Part shown: positions 33,837 through 42,764 of the stretch, piece after piece
How the letters are laid out: every line of letters begins with the position of its first letter
How positions within the stretch are numbered: the first letter of the stretch is position 1
NCBI GenBank assembly: GCA_943787375.1
Contig: CALSME010000002.1
Coordinates: 62,001 to 126,000 of the forward strand
Length of the DNA stretch: 64,000 nucleotides
Reading direction: 5' to 3'
Origin: an uncultured Polaribacter sp.
Lineage (GTDB): Bacteria; Bacteroidota; Bacteroidia; Flavobacteriales; Flavobacteriaceae
Position numbers and translations under genes: made by a program
The notes under the pieces: generated by a model
Seen by the model: only the letters and a program-made list of their open reading frames with translations
The model's database searches: none
Told to the model about the DNA's origin: nothing

Positions 33837-36800
33837 TTATTTTACAACCTCAATCCAACGCCCTTCTGTTCTTACTAAATAATCATTATCATACATGGCT
33901 TCTACTTGGAATCCTGGCAAATAGTAGCGCCCTAAATAGGCTGCATTTAGTAGGACCGTAAAAGTTTTTGTTTGCGCCCTTCTCCCTTCATTCAAATCAA
34001 AATAAAAGTTAACACGATCATCTTTGATATCGGTATAACGTGCTTCACTTTTTATGGTAGTTCCAAAATCTGTAAAACGAGTATTGACAATTTCCCAACC
34101 AGACGGAAATATTTGAGTGAATGCAACGTCTTTAATTGTTTCATTTTTAGGGTTACTTACTTTAATTTCTGCTCTAAAATCTTGTCCTTGTTTCAACTGA
34201 TCGATCGCAATTTCATTTCCTTTTAAGTCTTTATAAATTACTGAAACAGACAATCCCCTACTCTCAGGAAGTTCTTCTCCCAATGGTAATTTACCAGTGT
34301 TGATAATTCTTGCAAAAACAAGATTGTTTTCTTCATTTTTAATTGTAATTTTATTTACCCCTTCTGATACTTTCAAAGCTCTTTGCACCATAGCGCCTTT
34401 AGCATGTATTCGCTCCGTTTTTTTATCATTTGTATAATTTATGTGGATTGCTTTTCCGCCATTATTAATTACCATCTTTCCAATTGCCAGCAAACTATAT
34501 GCAGTAGACTGTGTGTTCATCCAATTTTTGCTCGATAGATTTTTGGCGATCAATTTGGCAATCTCTTTGGTATTTTTATGGTTGATAATTAGCATGGTTT
34601 CTAAAGCCATTGCTCTGTTTCTGTGCGCAGAACCATAAGTATAATAATTATATTTAGTATTAAAATTGCGATTAGCTGTGTTTATGATTTCTTGACTTGC
34701 TTCTTTTTGACCAACCATACCATATGCAGCTGCCAAACGCCATTTCGCTTCATTGGAAATTTGCTTAAACTCCCTTAACCTATTCATTGCAGATAAATCT
34801 GGACTGCCTGCTAAAGCCAATGTATACAGTCTATAGGCTTGGGCTAAATCTGGTTTATTGTCACCATAACCTGAACTCCAGTTTCTGGCAGCCTTTTTTT
34901 GATAGCGAATAAAATTAGACTTGAACGTTAAAGGAAGAACAAAGCCTTTTTTTTCGGCTTCTAACAAAAAGTGTCCGGCATAACTTGTCCCCCAATCATT
35001 GGCATAATTTTCACCAATCCAATAACTCATTCCGCCATTTGCTTGCTGAAAATGACCTAATCGTTCAATTCCCTTTTCGATGTTGTTTTGAATTTGATTT
35101 TTTTTATCAGCAGTTAAATCAAAAAGATCCACTAAAAACAACTGTGGAAAAACACTAGAGGTCGTTTGCTCTAGACAACCGTGTGGATATTGAATTAAAT
35201 AAGCCAATCTCCCTGAAAAATTGATTGGTGGAATTGTAGATAATTCTAAAATTGCCGAGTTAGAACCAATCTCTCCAAACGTATCAAAACTCAATGTTTG
35301 AGTTTGTTTCCCTTCGATATTCAGATCAATAACCTTTGTGGTCATCGGATTTGGATTTAGAACCTCTAAGGTTACTTTATAAGACGATTTCTCTCCATTT
35401 CCTACAGCAATGACCTCTACGGTATTCGTGCCATTTGCTTTTAAAACATCCAATTCAAAATACAGCATTTTTTCATCCGGCTTTTCAAAGTTTACCGTTT
35501 TCATTTTCTTACCAAGCACCGTAATTCCTTCTGATGTTTTTATTATAACGGATACTTTTTTTACCTTTTTATCCATTGCAAAAATAGTAACAGGTAAGGT
35601 TACTTTTTCTTTTGGAGACAACTTTCTAGGCAACGTTGCCAAAACCATTAAAGGTTTTTTTACAGGAACCGTTTTTTGAGCATTTCCATATGCCGCTTCA
35701 TTTACATCACCAGCAATGACCATTGTTCTTACAGAACCAATATAATTTGGCAAGGTAATTTTGTGCGATTTAGTTTGTCCGCTTTCTAAATAAAAGGGGC
35801 CTAAAACCTTTACAACTGGCTGAAATCGGTTTGCTTTTTTATTTTTTCCCTTCGCAGTATTCCCATCACCACCAATCGCGTATACTTGGTCTATACTTCC
35901 AGAAAATGCGCCAATTACATCATCAAAAATATCCCAAGTTTTTATTCCCAAAGCCTCTCTAGCATAAAAGGTATTGAATGCATTTGGTGTTTTAAATCTT
36001 GTTAAATCTAGCAAGCCTTCTTCAACAACAGCCAACGTATATGTCATCGGTTTGTTTTTCTTTTCAGAAACTTTCACAACAAATTCTTTCTTTGGCTGAA
36101 CCTCATCGGGCATTGAAATTTGAGGCTCCAATTTGGTGGATGTATCTTCCACCAAAAGAGGAATGGTACCGTATAAACGTAAAGGAAGATCGTTTTCAGA
36201 CAAATGATGAGGCTGTAATAACGAAATGCTTACAAATACATTTGGCGCCATATTTTTATCGATTGGAATTGCCACAGAAGTACTTCCTCTATTAGTTTTC
36301 ACCCATTTTGTATCTAACACTTTAGTGCCATTTTCAATACTCACTAAGGCATGTCCTTTACTCCCAGATGGAAAGGTAATTTTTGCAGTTTCTCCAACAT
36401 TGTATTTCTCTTTATCGGCAGAAAAAACCAACATTTTTGCAGCTTCCTTATTTCCTGAAGTTGCATTTTGCCACCAATTTTTATAAAAATAAGCCGTTCT
36501 TCCTGATGCATGACCACTGATTGGGTCTATAACTCGTATTAAAAATCGTCCTCGATCTCGCGCTGGAATGTTTAAATTAAAACGCCCTTTTCCATTGGCA
36601 TCCGTATCTACTTTTATTGTCTTATAAGGAGTCTGATAACTACTTGAAGTATATCGAGAGAGATTGTCAGAAGAAGAACTCCACCACCAGCGCCAATGAA
36701 TTTGATACACCTGAACCTCAATATTTTTACGCTGTATTGGAGTTCCCATATCATCGACTGCAACAATAGAAAAATTTTGATTTTCATCTGTATAAAAAGA

Positions 36801-39389
36801 ACCATTTCTCTTTTCTTTTGGGGAGGCTAATCCTACAAATGAAGAAAATGGTGCGTACTTTTTAGAAAAAGCATCCATCGAAAAATCTCCTCCAGTTTCA
36901 AAAGCTCTCACCAAAAACTGAACGTTTAACATCCCAGGTGCATTCTTCCCAATTTCTAATTGATGCTTTATTTTCGCAAATCCATTGGCATCTAGGTTTC
37001 CATTAAAAATGTTTATTTCTTCAGAAGAAAAGGTTCTTGATGGGTCTGAAAAAACATAGTTTTCATACTTCTTGAAACTAAAATTTGTAGCAGAAATCTT
37101 TGCTTTTATTTCTGTTTTTATGTTTTTTGCTGGCGTACCATGCAACCATTTTACTTCTAAATTTCCGTTGATCGGTTTTTTACTCGTTAAGATAGCATCC
37201 TCAAAATCAATTTTAATTTTTAATCGATTTGGTTTTACCGTTTCAACTTTTAACGTTTTATAAAATTTCGCACCCCCAACAGCTACCTTTGCACTATAAT
37301 TTCCTGTTTTTGCCCCGGAGGAAGTAAGTACTTTAAAAGTATAAAACTTGTTGCTATGTTCTGTGGTTACTTTCTTGTAAACCAGTTTACCACTTGGGTC
37401 TGTCACTTCTAATTTTACAGGATGGTTTTTCGGAATCTTATTCTCCGCATCGTTTAATACAAAGGTTAAATGAATAGAGTCTCCAGGTCGCCAAACTCCG
37501 CGCTCACCATAAATATATCCTTTCAAGCCTTTTTGAGTTTTGCTTCCAGCAACGTCAAACTTACTTAAAGACAATGAATTTCCGTCTAATAAACGAAGGT
37601 AGCCCTTATTATTTCCTTTTGAAACTAATGCAAATGCAGCATTTTTGGAGGTTTCGATCGTTGCAAAACCTGTTGCATCTGTTTTTGCGGAAGCGATTTC
37701 TTGTTGTTGAAAATTGAATAACTGAATGGTCGCATCCGAAGTTGGATGTGTCGTTAAGATGTTTGTAATTGCAAAAGAATAAGAATTATTCGTTCCTTTT
37801 TTGGCAATGATTCCAAGGTTGGAAGCCAACAAATTTTGAGTTAAAACTCGATTTTCGTAATAATAATCATGACAAGGATTGTTTCTTTCTCGCCAATTAT
37901 AACTGTTTTTCTTATATCGATACAAGATGTTGTCCCAATACATTTCTTCTCTTTGGTCTTCATTTTTTGCTTCAATCAAATCTTCGTATGCAGCAGCATC
38001 TAATTCTTCTGGGGAAAGAACGTTTGCGGTTTCCTTGCCGCTTTCTGTACAGTTATAAAAAGCTTGCCTTTTGGTATAGGAAATTTCTACTCTATAGATT
38101 GCTCCTGGTTCTGCAGCGATCATCTTCGATAAATCTACGCTATAAGATTGCCATTTTTGCGGATTAACTTCCTTTGAAGGAATCAGTGTAATTGTTTTTT
38201 TGGCTACGCTTCTACCTACTCTTTTTATCGCATACTTATTATTACTATTTAAATTATTTTCTTGTAAAAACTGAAGCACATTGTCTTCAAATATTTTTAT
38301 AATTCGAATATCTACCGCCTTTACATTGATGGCTTCGAAATTAAATGTTAAGGCCTTCGAATTTGGCAAAATAGTACCGTTACTAATGAGGCGAACTTGT
38401 GGTTTTTTCTGTTCGAAAGCCACTGTTTCAATGGTGTTATTTTTGAGTTTGTAATCCTCAGAATTCTTTATTCCATGAAAAACAGTCACCAAAACATTCC
38501 CTACTAATTTTGTGTCAGGAAAAACTTTCAATTCGTTTCCATTGACAATAAATCGTGGTTTTTTTACATGCTGAAGAGTTACCAATCCATCAAAAATTTG
38601 TTGCTTTTTTAACGCATCCGAAAAGTGAACCGAAAGGTATTGTACTGCTTCATTCTTTACTTCAAAACTCAAAACTTTAAAATTGCTTTTCCCAGGGACT
38701 GTAATTGCATTATTTCCTTTAGAATCTACTTTTATTGGACTCCCGTCCCAAGAAACAACTAATTTTGTATCCCCTACGAATCGCTGAACACTATCAATCT
38801 TAAACTCGAAAACCTTCCCATTCTCGAAAGATTCGTTCCATACAATACTCTTTGAAACTCCTTTTTGAGTCGCTTTTATCAATTTTTTTGCATTCGCCAA
38901 AGAAATGAAATCTGCAGATTTTACCGTTCCTAATACATACTGGTAATCTTTATTATACGATTGTACATTCTTAGTTTGAATGGTGAAATTAGGCGTGATT
39001 GTCTTAAATTGAAAGGTGTAATCTTGAAACTCTTTCTCGGTTTTTTTATAAATTTCTTTTAGGCTAACTGTAATTGTATATGCTGTATTTGCCGCTAGAT
39101 GCTCCTCTGGAATAAAAACAAAAGCATGTTTGTTTATGATTTTAATCTTCCCATTTACAAAAGGTTTTACAGAAATTATTTCTGAAGTAATTTCTTTATT
39201 TGCCTCCCATCCAGCCACTTCCTTAGCAAGGTTTACTTCAATGTTTTGGGTAGTAGAAACAACACCTGTAGTGGTATAGTTTATATATTCTTTAAATTTA
39301 TAAAGATTATCTAGTTGTATTGCTTCCTTTTTACAGGAGAAAATTAATAAAAAAATAACGAGAATTGAAAGGGCATTTTTTATTTTCAT
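33837..39389 (-). CDS. alpha-2-macroglobulin family lipoprotein
   Basis: The 1850-residue protein has a lipobox (ILVIFLLIFSC, Cys19), a series of MG-type beta domains, the bait-region part and the thioester motif GCLEQ near residue 1403, followed by the alpha-helical thioester domain and C-terminal receptor-binding-like domain. Bacterial alpha-2-macroglobulins trap proteases in the periplasm by covalent attachment. Pairing with PBP1C points to protection of the cell wall when the envelope is breached. A small helical insert near residues 465-510 (ELDAAAYEDLIEAKNEDQRE) has conserved-looking cysteines around it. It is the largest gene in the window. Confidence 0.93.
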   Translation of the reverse strand: MKIKNALSILVIFLLIFSCKKEAIQLDNLYKFKEYINYTTTGVVSTTQNIEVNLAKEVAGWEANKEITSEIISVKPFVNGKIKIINKHAFVFIPEEHLAANTAYTITVSLKEIYKKTEKEFQDYTFQFKTITPNFTIQTKNVQSYNKDYQYVLGTVKSADFISLANAKKLIKATQKGVSKSIVWNESFENGKVFEFKIDSVQRFVGDTKLVVSWDGSPIKVDSKGNNAITVPGKSNFKVLSFEVKNEAVQYLSVHFSDALKKQQIFDGLVTLQHVKKPRFIVNGNELKVFPDTKLVGNVLVTVFHGIKNSEDYKLKNNTIETVAFEQKKPQVRLISNGTILPNSKALTFNFEAINVKAVDIRIIKIFEDNVLQFLQENNLNSNNKYAIKRVGRSVAKKTITLIPSKEVNPQKWQSYSVDLSKMIAAEPGAIYRVEISYTKRQAFYNCTESGKETANVLSPEELDAAAYEDLIEAKNEDQREEMYWDNILYRYKKNSYNWRERNNPCHDYYYENRVLTQNLLASNLGIIAKKGTNNSYSFAITNILTTHPTSDATIQLFNFQQQEIASAKTDATGFATIETSKNAAFALVSKGNNKGYLRLLDGNSLSLSKFDVAGSKTQKGLKGYIYGERGVWRPGDSIHLTFVLNDAENKIPKNHPVKLEVTDPSGKLVYKKVTTEHSNKFYTFKVLTSSGAKTGNYSAKVAVGGAKFYKTLKVETVKPNRLKIKIDFEDAILTSKKPINGNLEVKWLHGTPAKNIKTEIKAKISATNFSFKKYENYVFSDPSRTFSSEEINIFNGNLDANGFAKIKHQLEIGKNAPGMLNVQFLVRAFETGGDFSMDAFSKKYAPFSSFVGLASPKEKRNGSFYTDENQNFSIVAVDDMGTPIQRKNIEVQVYQIHWRWWWSSSSDNLSRYTSSSYQTPYKTIKVDTDANGKGRFNLNIPARDRGRFLIRVIDPISGHASGRTAYFYKNWWQNATSGNKEAAKMLVFSADKEKYNVGETAKITFPSGSKGHALVSIENGTKVLDTKWVKTNRGSTSVAIPIDKNMAPNVFVSISLLQPHHLSENDLPLRLYGTIPLLVEDTSTKLEPQISMPDEVQPKKEFVVKVSEKKNKPMTYTLAVVEEGLLDLTRFKTPNAFNTFYAREALGIKTWDIFDDVIGAFSGSIDQVYAIGGDGNTAKGKNKKANRFQPVVKVLGPFYLESGQTKSHKITLPNYIGSVRTMVIAGDVNEAAYGNAQKTVPVKKPLMVLATLPRKLSPKEKVTLPVTIFAMDKKVKKVSVIIKTSEGITVLGKKMKTVNFEKPDEKMLYFELDVLKANGTNTVEVIAVGNGEKSSYKVTLEVLNPNPMTTKVIDLNIEGKQTQTLSFDTFGEIGSNSAILELSTIPPINFSGRLAYLIQYPHGCLEQTTSSVFPQLFLVDLFDLTADKKNQIQNNIEKGIERLGHFQQANGGMSYWIGENYANDWGTSYAGHFLLEAEKKGFVLPLTFKSNFIRYQKKAARNWSSGYGDNKPDLAQAYRLYTLALAGSPDLSAMNRLREFKQISNEAKWRLAAAYGMVGQKEASQEIINTANRNFNTKYNYYTYGSAHRNRAMALETMLIINHKNTKEIAKLIAKNLSSKNWMNTQSTAYSLLAIGKMVINNGGKAIHINYTNDKKTERIHAKGAMVQRALKVSEGVNKITIKNEENNLVFARIINTGKLPLGEELPESRGLSVSVIYKDLKGNEIAIDQLKQGQDFRAEIKVSNPKNETIKDVAFTQIFPSGWEIVNTRFTDFGTTIKSEARYTDIKDDRVNFYFDLNEGRRAQTKTFTVLLNAAYLGRYYLPGFQVEAMYDNDYLVRTEGRWIEVVK

Positions 39390-39494
39390 AGTTGTAATAT
39401 TTGTAAGTACAACTCAAAAATAACAATTTAAGTATCGAGAAAAGAGGTGAATGAGAATTTGGCACTATTTTTTTAGAATTCGATTAAAATAAAA

Positions 39495-39521
39495 AAACGC
39501 TTCTATTTCTTGAAGCGTTTT
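39495..39521 (-). terminator. terminator downstream of tRNA-Cys
   Basis: AAAACGCTTC and GAAGCGTTTT form a 10-bp perfect stem with an 8-nt loop, just 3' of the tRNA on the - strand, with T runs at the end. Confidence 0.75.
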
Positions 39522-39523
39522 TG

Positions 39524-39594
39524 AGGTGTCGAGCGGATTCGAACCGCTGTAGATGGTGTTGCAGACCACTGCCTAGCCACTCGGCCACGACACC
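39524..39594 (-). tRNA. tRNA-Cys (anticodon GCA)
   Basis: On the - strand a 71-nt cloverleaf is seen: acceptor GGTGTCG pairs perfectly with CGACACC, the anticodon loop is CTGCAAC with anticodon GCA, and the T arm contains GGTTCGAATCC. The discriminator base is U73, a cysteine identity element. CCA is not encoded. A terminator hairpin lies immediately downstream. Confidence 0.95.
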
Positions 39595-39655
39595 CTATTG
39601 TATTAAGGATTGCAAATCTACATAAATTTACATGTATTGCAAGGCTTTTTTTGTG

Positions 39656-40012
39656 TTATCGCTTTTTTTTGAGAATAACCACCACTTCTTCTACATCGCC
39701 TCCGATGGGTGGATTTATTTTTGATACCGAAACGGTCGCTTTTTTTATCATTCTAAGTTCTTTGAAAAAACGATTTAAAATTCGCTGGGCAACCTCTTCT
39801 AAAAGCTTTGAGCGAATGGCCATTTCTTCTTTTACAATATGATTTAAATGTACATAGTCTACCGTATCTTCTAAGGCATCCGTTTTGGCAGATTTCTTTA
39901 AATCGGCTTTTACCGCTACATCTACACGGTATTCTGAACCAATTTTTGCTTCTTCGTCTAAACAACCGTGGTAGGCATACAACTTAATGTTGTTTACTTT
40001 TATAGTTCCCAT
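39656..40012 (-). CDS. folB: dihydroneopterin aldolase
   Basis: FolB cleaves 7,8-dihydroneopterin in folate synthesis. The 118-residue protein starts MGTIKVNNIKLYAYHGCLDEE, with the family motif YAYHGCLxEE, and has the central VDYVHLNHIVKEEM and LLEEVAQRI motifs followed by the KINPPIGGD region that binds substrate. Length is normal. It lies 32 nt downstream of the DUF2452 gene, so the two may share a transcript. Confidence 0.93.
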   Translation of the reverse strand: MGTIKVNNIKLYAYHGCLDEEAKIGSEYRVDVAVKADLKKSAKTDALEDTVDYVHLNHIVKEEMAIRSKLLEEVAQRILNRFFKELRMIKKATVSVSKINPPIGGDVEEVVVILKKKR

Positions 40013-40044
40013 TGCATCTCTTTTAGCCCCAAAAGGGTTTTGTC

Positions 40045-40461
40045 TTATTTATCTTCTTCAATTTTCTCCCACATTTTATCGGTATTTAAACGGAAAGAAC
40101 CTACATAGTCGAAACTACATTGCTCTGGGGAAATGATCGATAAAAAGGGTTCTTTATTTTTCTTGTTGTACAAATGATAGGTTTCTCCAAAAATAGGCTC
40201 AAAGCTAAAGTTCGCATTGTAGATTAAATCGTTGTACTGAAACTTTTGCATTAAGGATTCATACTCTTTTTTTACCTCATCAAACTTGGACTTCAACTGC
40301 TTGTTGACACGCTGAATTCCGTCATTTTTCCAACTGGCAGTATTTAATGGAGTAATTACTGGAGAACTTGCAGAGGTACCATAGGGTTTTAATGCAGCGT
40401 CATATTGCTGGGTATCTTCGTTAAAAACAACCAAATCTGGTTTTTTTGCTTCATCTTTCAT
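40045..40461 (-). CDS. DUF2452 family protein
   Basis: The 138-residue protein is soluble and acidic/basic mixed. The motifs KPDLVVFNEDTQQYDAALKP and PLNTASWKNDGIQRVNKQL, a coiled-coil-like segment and LYNKKNKEPFLSIISPEQ match the DUF2452 family as I know it. Function is unknown. The track begins at a TTG (40470) that is part of a TATTTTTG promoter box; ATG 40461 is preferred. Confidence 0.75.
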   Translation of the reverse strand: MKDEAKKPDLVVFNEDTQQYDAALKPYGTSASSPVITPLNTASWKNDGIQRVNKQLKSKFDEVKKEYESLMQKFQYNDLIYNANFSFEPIFGETYHLYNKKNKEPFLSIISPEQCSFDYVGSFRLNTDKMWEKIEEDK

Positions 40462-40467
40462 ACACTG

Positions 40468-40475
40468 CAAAAATA
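40468..40475 (-). promoter_or_regulatory. DUF2452-folB promoter, -7 box TATTTTTG
   Basis: TATTTTTG on the - strand ends 6 nt before the ATG at 40461, so the mRNA would be leaderless or nearly so. No good -33 TTG was seen. Confidence 0.4.
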
Positions 40476-40504
40476 CGACAATAAATAAAGAGTAAATTCT
40501 ATTT

Positions 40505-40636
40505 TTAAAGAATTTTAATGGAGCATGCTACACCGTTTGCAATTCTAGGAGCATCCTTTTCAATGATCCGTTTGTCGCTAATGTAAGATAGCAACTTGTG
40601 GGTTTTGTTTTTATTAAAAGATATTTTGGGCTGAAT
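40505..40636 (-). pseudogene. gene remnant downstream of fic
   Basis: On the - strand an open frame of about 43 codons with no start reads HKLLSYISDKRIIEKDAPRI and ends NGVACSIKIL before TAA. A stop codon lies upstream in the same frame. The codon pattern looks protein-like, so I read it as the 3' end of a lost gene. Its family is not recognised. The stretch 40476-40710 holds nothing else I can name. Confidence 0.35.
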
Positions 40637-40710
40637 AATATTTGTTTTTTAATTGACCATGCGATGTAATTGCGCAACAGTTGAGCTATTTTGTATATTT
40701 ATTTTTTTAT

Positions 40711-41844
40711 TTATGGCTGAAATATTTTAAAATATTCTTTAAACATAAACTTTCTATTCCGTTTATAACCCGTTAACTCTATTAGTATCTTGAGATCAAT
40801 TAAATCTTGTATTAATCGATTTGCAGTTGACGCTGAAATTTGTAAGCGCTCTGAAACTTGTTTTGAATCTGTAATAGGTATTTGAAAAAGTTGGTTCATT
40901 AATAATTGACCATTTCCAATCTTACTCTTTAATTTGGGTAATCTTACTGTTTCAATATTATTTTTTAAAGCGATAATCTCTTTAAATACTTGTATTGATT
41001 CTTTTGATGTTTCAATAACGCCAACTAAGAAAAATTTCACCCATTGTGTTAAATTACTAGTAAGACGCACAGTCATTAAATTATCGTAATAATAGCCTTT
41101 ATTCTTTTCAAAAAAATCAGACAAATAAAGAGATGGTTTTTTTAATACGTCATTACCAACTAAATAAAGTGTAATTAAAAGCCTACCAAGTCGACCATTT
41201 CCATCAAGAAAGGGATGGATTGTTTCAAATTGATAATGTGCAATTGCTATTTTTATTAAATGAGGAATAGGATTTTCTTCATCATTAATGAATTTTTCTA
41301 AGTCACTCATTAATTCAATAACTTCTGAATGATGTGGAGGAATAAAGATTGCATCTTTTAAGGTTGCTCCTATCCAGTTTTGACTTCTTCTAAATTCACC
41401 AGGAATCTTATATTTTCCTCTAACACCAGATAGAATTATTTCATGAGTATTTTTTATGAGACGACTTGAAATAGGTAATTTTTCTAAATCTTTTATTGAT
41501 GAATTAATTGCTTTAATATAATTTTGTACTTCCGCCCAGTCATCTCTTTTTTCAGGATTTATATCTTCTTCTTTTACGAGCGCTTCTTCCATATTTGTTT
41601 TAGTCCCTTCAATTCTACTAGAAGTTGTTGCTTCTTTTAGGATATGCATCGTAATGAAGAAATCTACATCAGGAACAATTTGTGAAAAAGCATTTAATTC
41701 TCCAATGAGCCTGTTTGCTTCAGATAATAATTTATTCACTTCAGGGGTTGACACAATCCATTCGTGATTAATTTTCTCAGGGGAAAATGATTTATATTCT
41801 ATTTGCTTAACATATTTACCAGAAATGAAATCATTTAAATCCAT
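40711..41844 (-). CDS. Fic family AMP-transferase-type protein with C-terminal winged helix
   Basis: The 377-residue protein has the complete Fic motif HPFLDGNGRLGR (210-221), with the catalytic His210. An N-terminal inhibitory motif SSRIEG (75-80) fits the class II pattern SxxxEG, so enzyme activity should be self-restrained in cis. A Fic N-terminal helical domain covers about 1-100. The last 60 residues (DSKQVSERLQISASTANRLI) form a DNA-binding winged helix. Fic enzymes usually transfer AMP from ATP to hydroxyl side chains of proteins; the target is unknown. The gene is flanked by decayed fragments and preceded by a palindrome. Confidence 0.9.
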   Translation of the reverse strand: MDLNDFISGKYVKQIEYKSFSPEKINHEWIVSTPEVNKLLSEANRLIGELNAFSQIVPDVDFFITMHILKEATTSSRIEGTKTNMEEALVKEEDINPEKRDDWAEVQNYIKAINSSIKDLEKLPISSRLIKNTHEIILSGVRGKYKIPGEFRRSQNWIGATLKDAIFIPPHHSEVIELMSDLEKFINDEENPIPHLIKIAIAHYQFETIHPFLDGNGRLGRLLITLYLVGNDVLKKPSLYLSDFFEKNKGYYYDNLMTVRLTSNLTQWVKFFLVGVIETSKESIQVFKEIIALKNNIETVRLPKLKSKIGNGQLLMNQLFQIPITDSKQVSERLQISASTANRLIQDLIDLKILIELTGYKRNRKFMFKEYFKIFQP

Positions 41845-41867
41845 AATTTTATTTTTTACCTAAAGTA

Positions 41868-41875
41868 CAAATATA
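41868..41875 (-). promoter_or_regulatory. fic promoter, -7 box TATATTTG
   Basis: TATATTTG on the - strand lies 23 nt before the fic ATG. A TTG at 41902-41900 inside the upstream palindrome is 24 nt away, slightly long for the -33 element. Confidence 0.5.
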
Positions 41876-41882
41876 TTGTATT

Positions 41883-41914
41883 ATATTTTCATTTTTAATC
41901 AAAAATGAAAATAT
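41883..41914. promoter_or_regulatory. palindromic candidate operator upstream of fic
   Basis: The arms ATATTTTCATTTTT and AAAAATGAAAATAT are perfect inverted repeats of 14 bp around AATC. The palindrome starts 7 bp upstream of the fic -7 box and covers the -33 region, the right place for a repressor. The Fic winged helix is a candidate binder. Confidence 0.5.
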
Positions 41915-41981
41915 AGATATTCTTGTTTTCATCAAATCTGACCTTAATCATAATTATTTGTCGAATTTAGAGGTGTCCTAA

Positions 41982-42107
41982 AAAGGGGAAGTCTACATAT
42001 TAGAGTTTCAAAAATTAGTTGAATGTTCTAATAATTTAGAAAAAGTAAAAGACAAAGAAACTTTAAATCAAGTTGTAAATCATTTATTTAAGTGTCGAAA
42101 ATTCTAA
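41982..42107 (+). pseudogene. orphan open frame without start codon
   Basis: Forty-one codons are open between TAA at 41979 and TAA at 42105, reading EFQKLVECSNNLEKVKDKET and ending VVNHLFKCRKF. The residue pattern is helical and protein-like but there is no start codon, so I read it as a truncated gene end. It overlaps the end of the opposite-strand pseudogene by 24 nt. No family was recognised. Confidence 0.35.
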
Positions 42108-42377
42108 AATAAATGAATATCTAATTACAGAATTATCTTTTAAATTATTTAATATCTGTTGTTCAATTTTTTCAGAGTTTTCTTTTCCAGCAAATTCAGA
42201 AATAACATTTACAGCTTCATTGATATTTTCAAATAGAATAGTTTTTTCATTTTCTGTATTTGAAATTTTAAAATCAAATGGTTAAGAGAATCTCATAATT
42301 CCGTTACTTTCAGTTACTATATTTTTCCCTTCATTTAGTAGTTCAAAAAGTATATCACTTTTAGTTTCTTTATTCAT
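42084..42377 (-). pseudogene. 98-codon hypothetical gene interrupted by an in-frame TAA
   Basis: From ATG at 42377 the - strand reads 31 codons (MNKETKSDILFELLNEGKNI, ending NGIMRFS), then TAA at 42284-42282, then 65 more open codons in the same frame (PFDFKISNTENEKTILFENI, ending SFILEFSTLK) to a second TAA. The two halves read as one continuous protein, so a single nonsense change, for example TAC or TCA to TAA, is the simplest explanation. Two separate small proteins or a sequencing error are alternatives. The family is not recognised. Confidence 0.55.
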
Positions 42378-42731
42378 AGTTTCTATTTTTAAATTTTGAA
42401 TGAGTAATAGTTGCCAAAAACCGTAAAACACATTACAGTTATTTCTCTCCCCCATGCAAGCTAGTTCTTTTATCTAAAAAAAACAAAAATTAATTAACAT
42501 AAGTATATTTATTGTGCTTTAAAAAAGGGGTTTTGTTTTTAAACGTTAAAAACGGTTAATAAAAAATATAGCTGTAAAATAGCTCTAAAAGACGAAAATT
42601 AATTTGAAACAGCAATAGAAGATCTCGGCTTCCTACTTCCAGTTTTGAGGAACATAAAGTAAAATAACGGACCACAGAAAGCGCAGCTTGAAAGGGAGTG
42701 CTCAAAATAAAAATATACAAGTTATTTTATG

Positions 42732-42739
42732 TAATTTTG
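42732..42739 (+). promoter_or_regulatory. glnS promoter, -7 box TAATTTTG
   Basis: TAATTTTG matches TAnnTTTG and ends 25 nt before the glnS ATG. The -33 element is not clear. Confidence 0.45.
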
Positions 42740-42764
42740 TTGCTTAATTTTTCCACAAAAGAAT

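Larger units (their letters stand above)
41915..42764. other. gene-poor accessory stretch between fic and glnS
   Basis: About 850 bp with no intact gene. It holds an orphan + frame (41982-42107), a - strand pseudogene with an in-frame stop (42084-42377), and AT-rich sequence from 42380 to the glnS promoter. A short + frame around 42605-42660 (TAIEDLGFLLPVLRNIK) ends in TAA and may be another fragment. No transposase, integrase or terminal repeat was recognised. Confidence 0.5.

Noticed and set aside
42380-42731. Possible attachment site, integron-like element or mobile-element end next to the fic debris
   Set aside because: No terminal inverted repeats, target-site duplication, transposase or integrase gene could be identified.
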